DNA from: Allosphingosinicella sp. | GTDB taxonomy: Bacteria > Pseudomonadota > Alphaproteobacteria > Sphingomonadales > Sphingomonadaceae | Length of the DNA stretch: 7,754 bases | Assembly (NCBI GenBank): GCA_030146745.1 | Contig: JASLBD010000107.1 | Coordinates: 1-7,754 of the forward strand | Direction: 5' to 3' | Shown here: positions 6,770 through 7,754 of the stretch, one piece after another | Numbering within the stretch: the first letter of the stretch is position 1 | How the letters are laid out: every line of letters begins with the position of its first letter | Made by a program: the position numbers and the translations under genes | The notes under the pieces: generated by a model | Database searches by the model: none | The model's input: the letters and a program-made list of their open reading frames with translations, nothing else | Told to the model about the DNA's origin: nothing

Positions 6770-7081
6770 CTACCCGCGAGTCGAGTCGAACCGGCCGAAT
6801 TCATAGGCGATCGAAGCCTCGACCAGACTCTCGTACAGCTCGGCCGCGGCATGCGCGGGGACGTCATGCTCCCGCGCCAGCCGCGCCACGTTGGCGAGGA
6901 CCTGCGCCTTTCGGCCCTCGTCGCGAACCGCCTCCCGCGCCGGCTTGATCCGAGCCGCGGCGTCCATGTAGCGGAAGCGCTCGCCGATCAGCCGGACGAT
7001 CTCCTCGTCGAGGCGGTCGACGCCGCGGCGGACCTCGGCCATGTTCGTGCAGGCCTGCGGAGGCGTTCGTTCGGAGCTCAT
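6770..7081 (-). CDS. Chorismate mutase, AroQ class (PchB-like)
   Basis: AroQ enzymes convert chorismate to prephenate for Phe/Tyr synthesis; the related PchB cleaves isochorismate to salicylate and pyruvate. Seen: 103 residues, one all-helical domain: ACTNMAEVRRGVDRLDEEIVRLIGERF, then YMDAAARIK, VRDEGRKAQVLANV, and a C-terminal helix ending YEFGRFD. Against PchB recalled from memory it aligns without gaps at an offset of 4, giving active-site R18, R35, K46 and R57. The position of PchB Gln90 is Glu94. A Glu there also occurs in some mutases (yeast), which favours mutase over lyase activity. The start is ATG at 7081 with AAAGGGG upstream. It is a single-gene unit, convergent with the trmJ-like gene and divergent from rpsD. 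No salicylate or siderophore genes are nearby. Confidence 0.85.
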   Translation of the reverse strand: MSSERTPPQACTNMAEVRRGVDRLDEEIVRLIGERFRYMDAAARIKPAREAVRDEGRKAQVLANVARLAREHDVPAHAAAELYESLVEASIAYEFGRFDSTRG

Positions 7082-7117
7082 CGGACCCCTTTAACGGCGG
7101 CCGAACGGCTGTCGAGG

Positions 7118-7146
7118 TTGACTTTGGCGCCTCCAGAGGCCATCTG
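7118..7146 (+). promoter_or_regulatory. rpsD: Candidate rpsD promoter with palindromic spacer
   Basis: Seen: a good -35 hexamer TTGACT (7118-7123) stands 17 nt before CATCTG (7141-7146), which is a poor -10. The spacer holds the palindrome GCCTC-CA-GAGGC (7129-7140). It would give an rpsD leader of roughly 100 nt. The -35 is convincing, the -10 is not. Confidence 0.4.
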
Positions 7147-7190
7147 CCCCCCTTCGCAATTGGCCCCGCACCCCGGTGAAGCGGTGGCCG

Positions 7191-7211
7191 CGCATAGCAA
7201 CAGGCTATGCG
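7191..7211 (+). promoter_or_regulatory. Perfect hairpin in the rpsD 5' leader
   Basis: Seen: CGCATAGC (7191-7198) and GCTATGCG (7204-7211) are fully complementary with the 5-nt loop AACAG. Below an internal bulge, CCG (7188-7190) can pair with CGG (7215-7217). It ends 42 nt before the rpsD start with no T-run, so it is more likely a leader structure than a terminator. S4 autoregulates through mRNA leaders in E. coli and Bacillus; a similar role here is inference. Confidence 0.45.
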
Positions 7212-7253
7212 GTGCGGTTCCGGGAACGTCGAAACAAGCAGATTGGACCTGAG

Positions 7254-7754
7254 ATGAGCAAGCGCAGCAGCGCCAAGTACAAACTCGACCGCCGGATGGG
7301 CGAGAACGTTTTCGGACGGCCCAAGAGCCCCGTCAACAAGCGCGAATACGGCCCCGGCCAGCACGGCCAGCGCCGCAAGGGCAAGATGTCGGATTTCGGC
7401 ATCCAGCTTCGCGCCAAGCAGAAGCTCAAGGGCTATTACGGCGACGTCACCGAGAAGCAGTTCAAGCGCACCTACACCGAAGCCGCCCGGATGAAGGGCG
7501 ACACCGGCCAGAATCTGATCGGCCTGCTCGAGCGCCGGCTCGACATGGTCGTCTACCGCGCCAAGTTCGCCCCGACGATCTGGGCCGCCCGCCAGCTGGT
7601 CAGCCACAACCACATCCGCGTCAACGGCGTGAAGTGCAACATCGCCAGCCGCCGCGTGAACGTCGGCGACGTGGTCGAGCTTGGCCCCAAGGCGCAGGAA
7701 ATGGCGCTTGTCATCGAGGCGCAGGGCCTCGCCGAGCGCGACGTTCCGGATTAC
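7254..7754 (+). CDS. rpsD: 30S ribosomal protein S4, 3' end cut by window edge
   Basis: S4 is a primary 16S rRNA-binding protein that starts 30S assembly and helps hold decoding accuracy. Seen: 167 codons without a stop, out of about 204-206 expected. The alphaproteobacterial N-terminus [44 protein letters not shown] is highly basic and lacks the zinc cysteines of some S4 proteins. The S4 RNA-binding domain spans about residues 94-155 ([32 protein letters not shown]). The start is ATG at 7254, with only a weak GGA 6 nt upstream, which may matter if the leader hairpin regulates translation. It stands apart from the alpha operon (rpsM-rpsK-rpoA) that holds it in E. coli, as is usual in alphaproteobacteria. 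It is divergent from the chorismate mutase gene. Confidence 0.97.
   Translation, partial: MSKRSSAKYKLDRRMGENVFGRPKSPVNKREYGPGQHGQRRKGKMSDFGIQLRAKQKLKGYYGDVTEKQFKRTYTEAARMKGDTGQNLIGLLERRLDMVVYRAKFAPTIWAARQLVSHNHIRVNGVKCNIASRRVNVGDVVELGPKAQEMALVIEAQGLAERDVPDY

Overview
The window looks like ordinary core chromosome of a high-GC alphaproteobacterium, most likely a sphingomonad (order Sphingomonadales). This rests on strong GC bias at third codon positions, a C4-pathway 5-aminolevulinate synthase, an alphaproteobacterial-type ribosomal protein S4, the order rpiB-glyA-nrdR, and short palindromic intergenic repeats of a kind I associate with sphingomonads. No tRNA, rRNA, insertion sequence, CRISPR array, phage or defence gene is visible. 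Assignment to order level is inference.

Layout. On the minus strand at the left edge, plsY (acyl-phosphate glycerol-3-phosphate acyltransferase) runs into dprA (DNA processing protein, cut by the window edge), with an 8-nt overlap. A 106-112 bp divergent spacer with two overlapping inverted repeats separates them from plus-strand murI (glutamate racemase) and hemA (5-aminolevulinate synthase). After hemA comes a 176-bp gap. It holds a convergent pair of 28-bp palindromic repeats and a GT/AC hairpin directly before the start of rpiB. Then rpiB, glyA, nrdR and a TrmJ-type RNA methyltransferase gene overlap one another by 1-4 nt and form one translationally coupled block. A second convergent pair of the same repeats fills the gap to a small minus-strand chorismate mutase/PchB-like gene. 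A divergent 172-bp spacer with a perfect 8-bp hairpin then leads into rpsD (S4), cut by the right edge.

Function. The genes are housekeeping: phospholipid synthesis, peptidoglycan precursor supply, haem, pentose phosphate, one-carbon metabolism, control of deoxyribonucleotide synthesis, tRNA modification and translation. hemA uses glycine and glyA makes it, both through pyridoxal phosphate, so their proximity is metabolically sensible. Start codons are notable: six of ten genes appear to start at GTG or TTG (dprA, murI, hemA, rpiB, nrdR, trmJ).

I found no undescribed multi-gene system. The signals worth a second look are non-coding: the four-copy palindromic repeat family with compensatory stem changes, the sliding GT/AC hairpin at the rpiB ribosome binding site, and the rpsD leader hairpin. 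One coding oddity is added: a PchB-shaped protein carrying Glu where PchB has Gln90.
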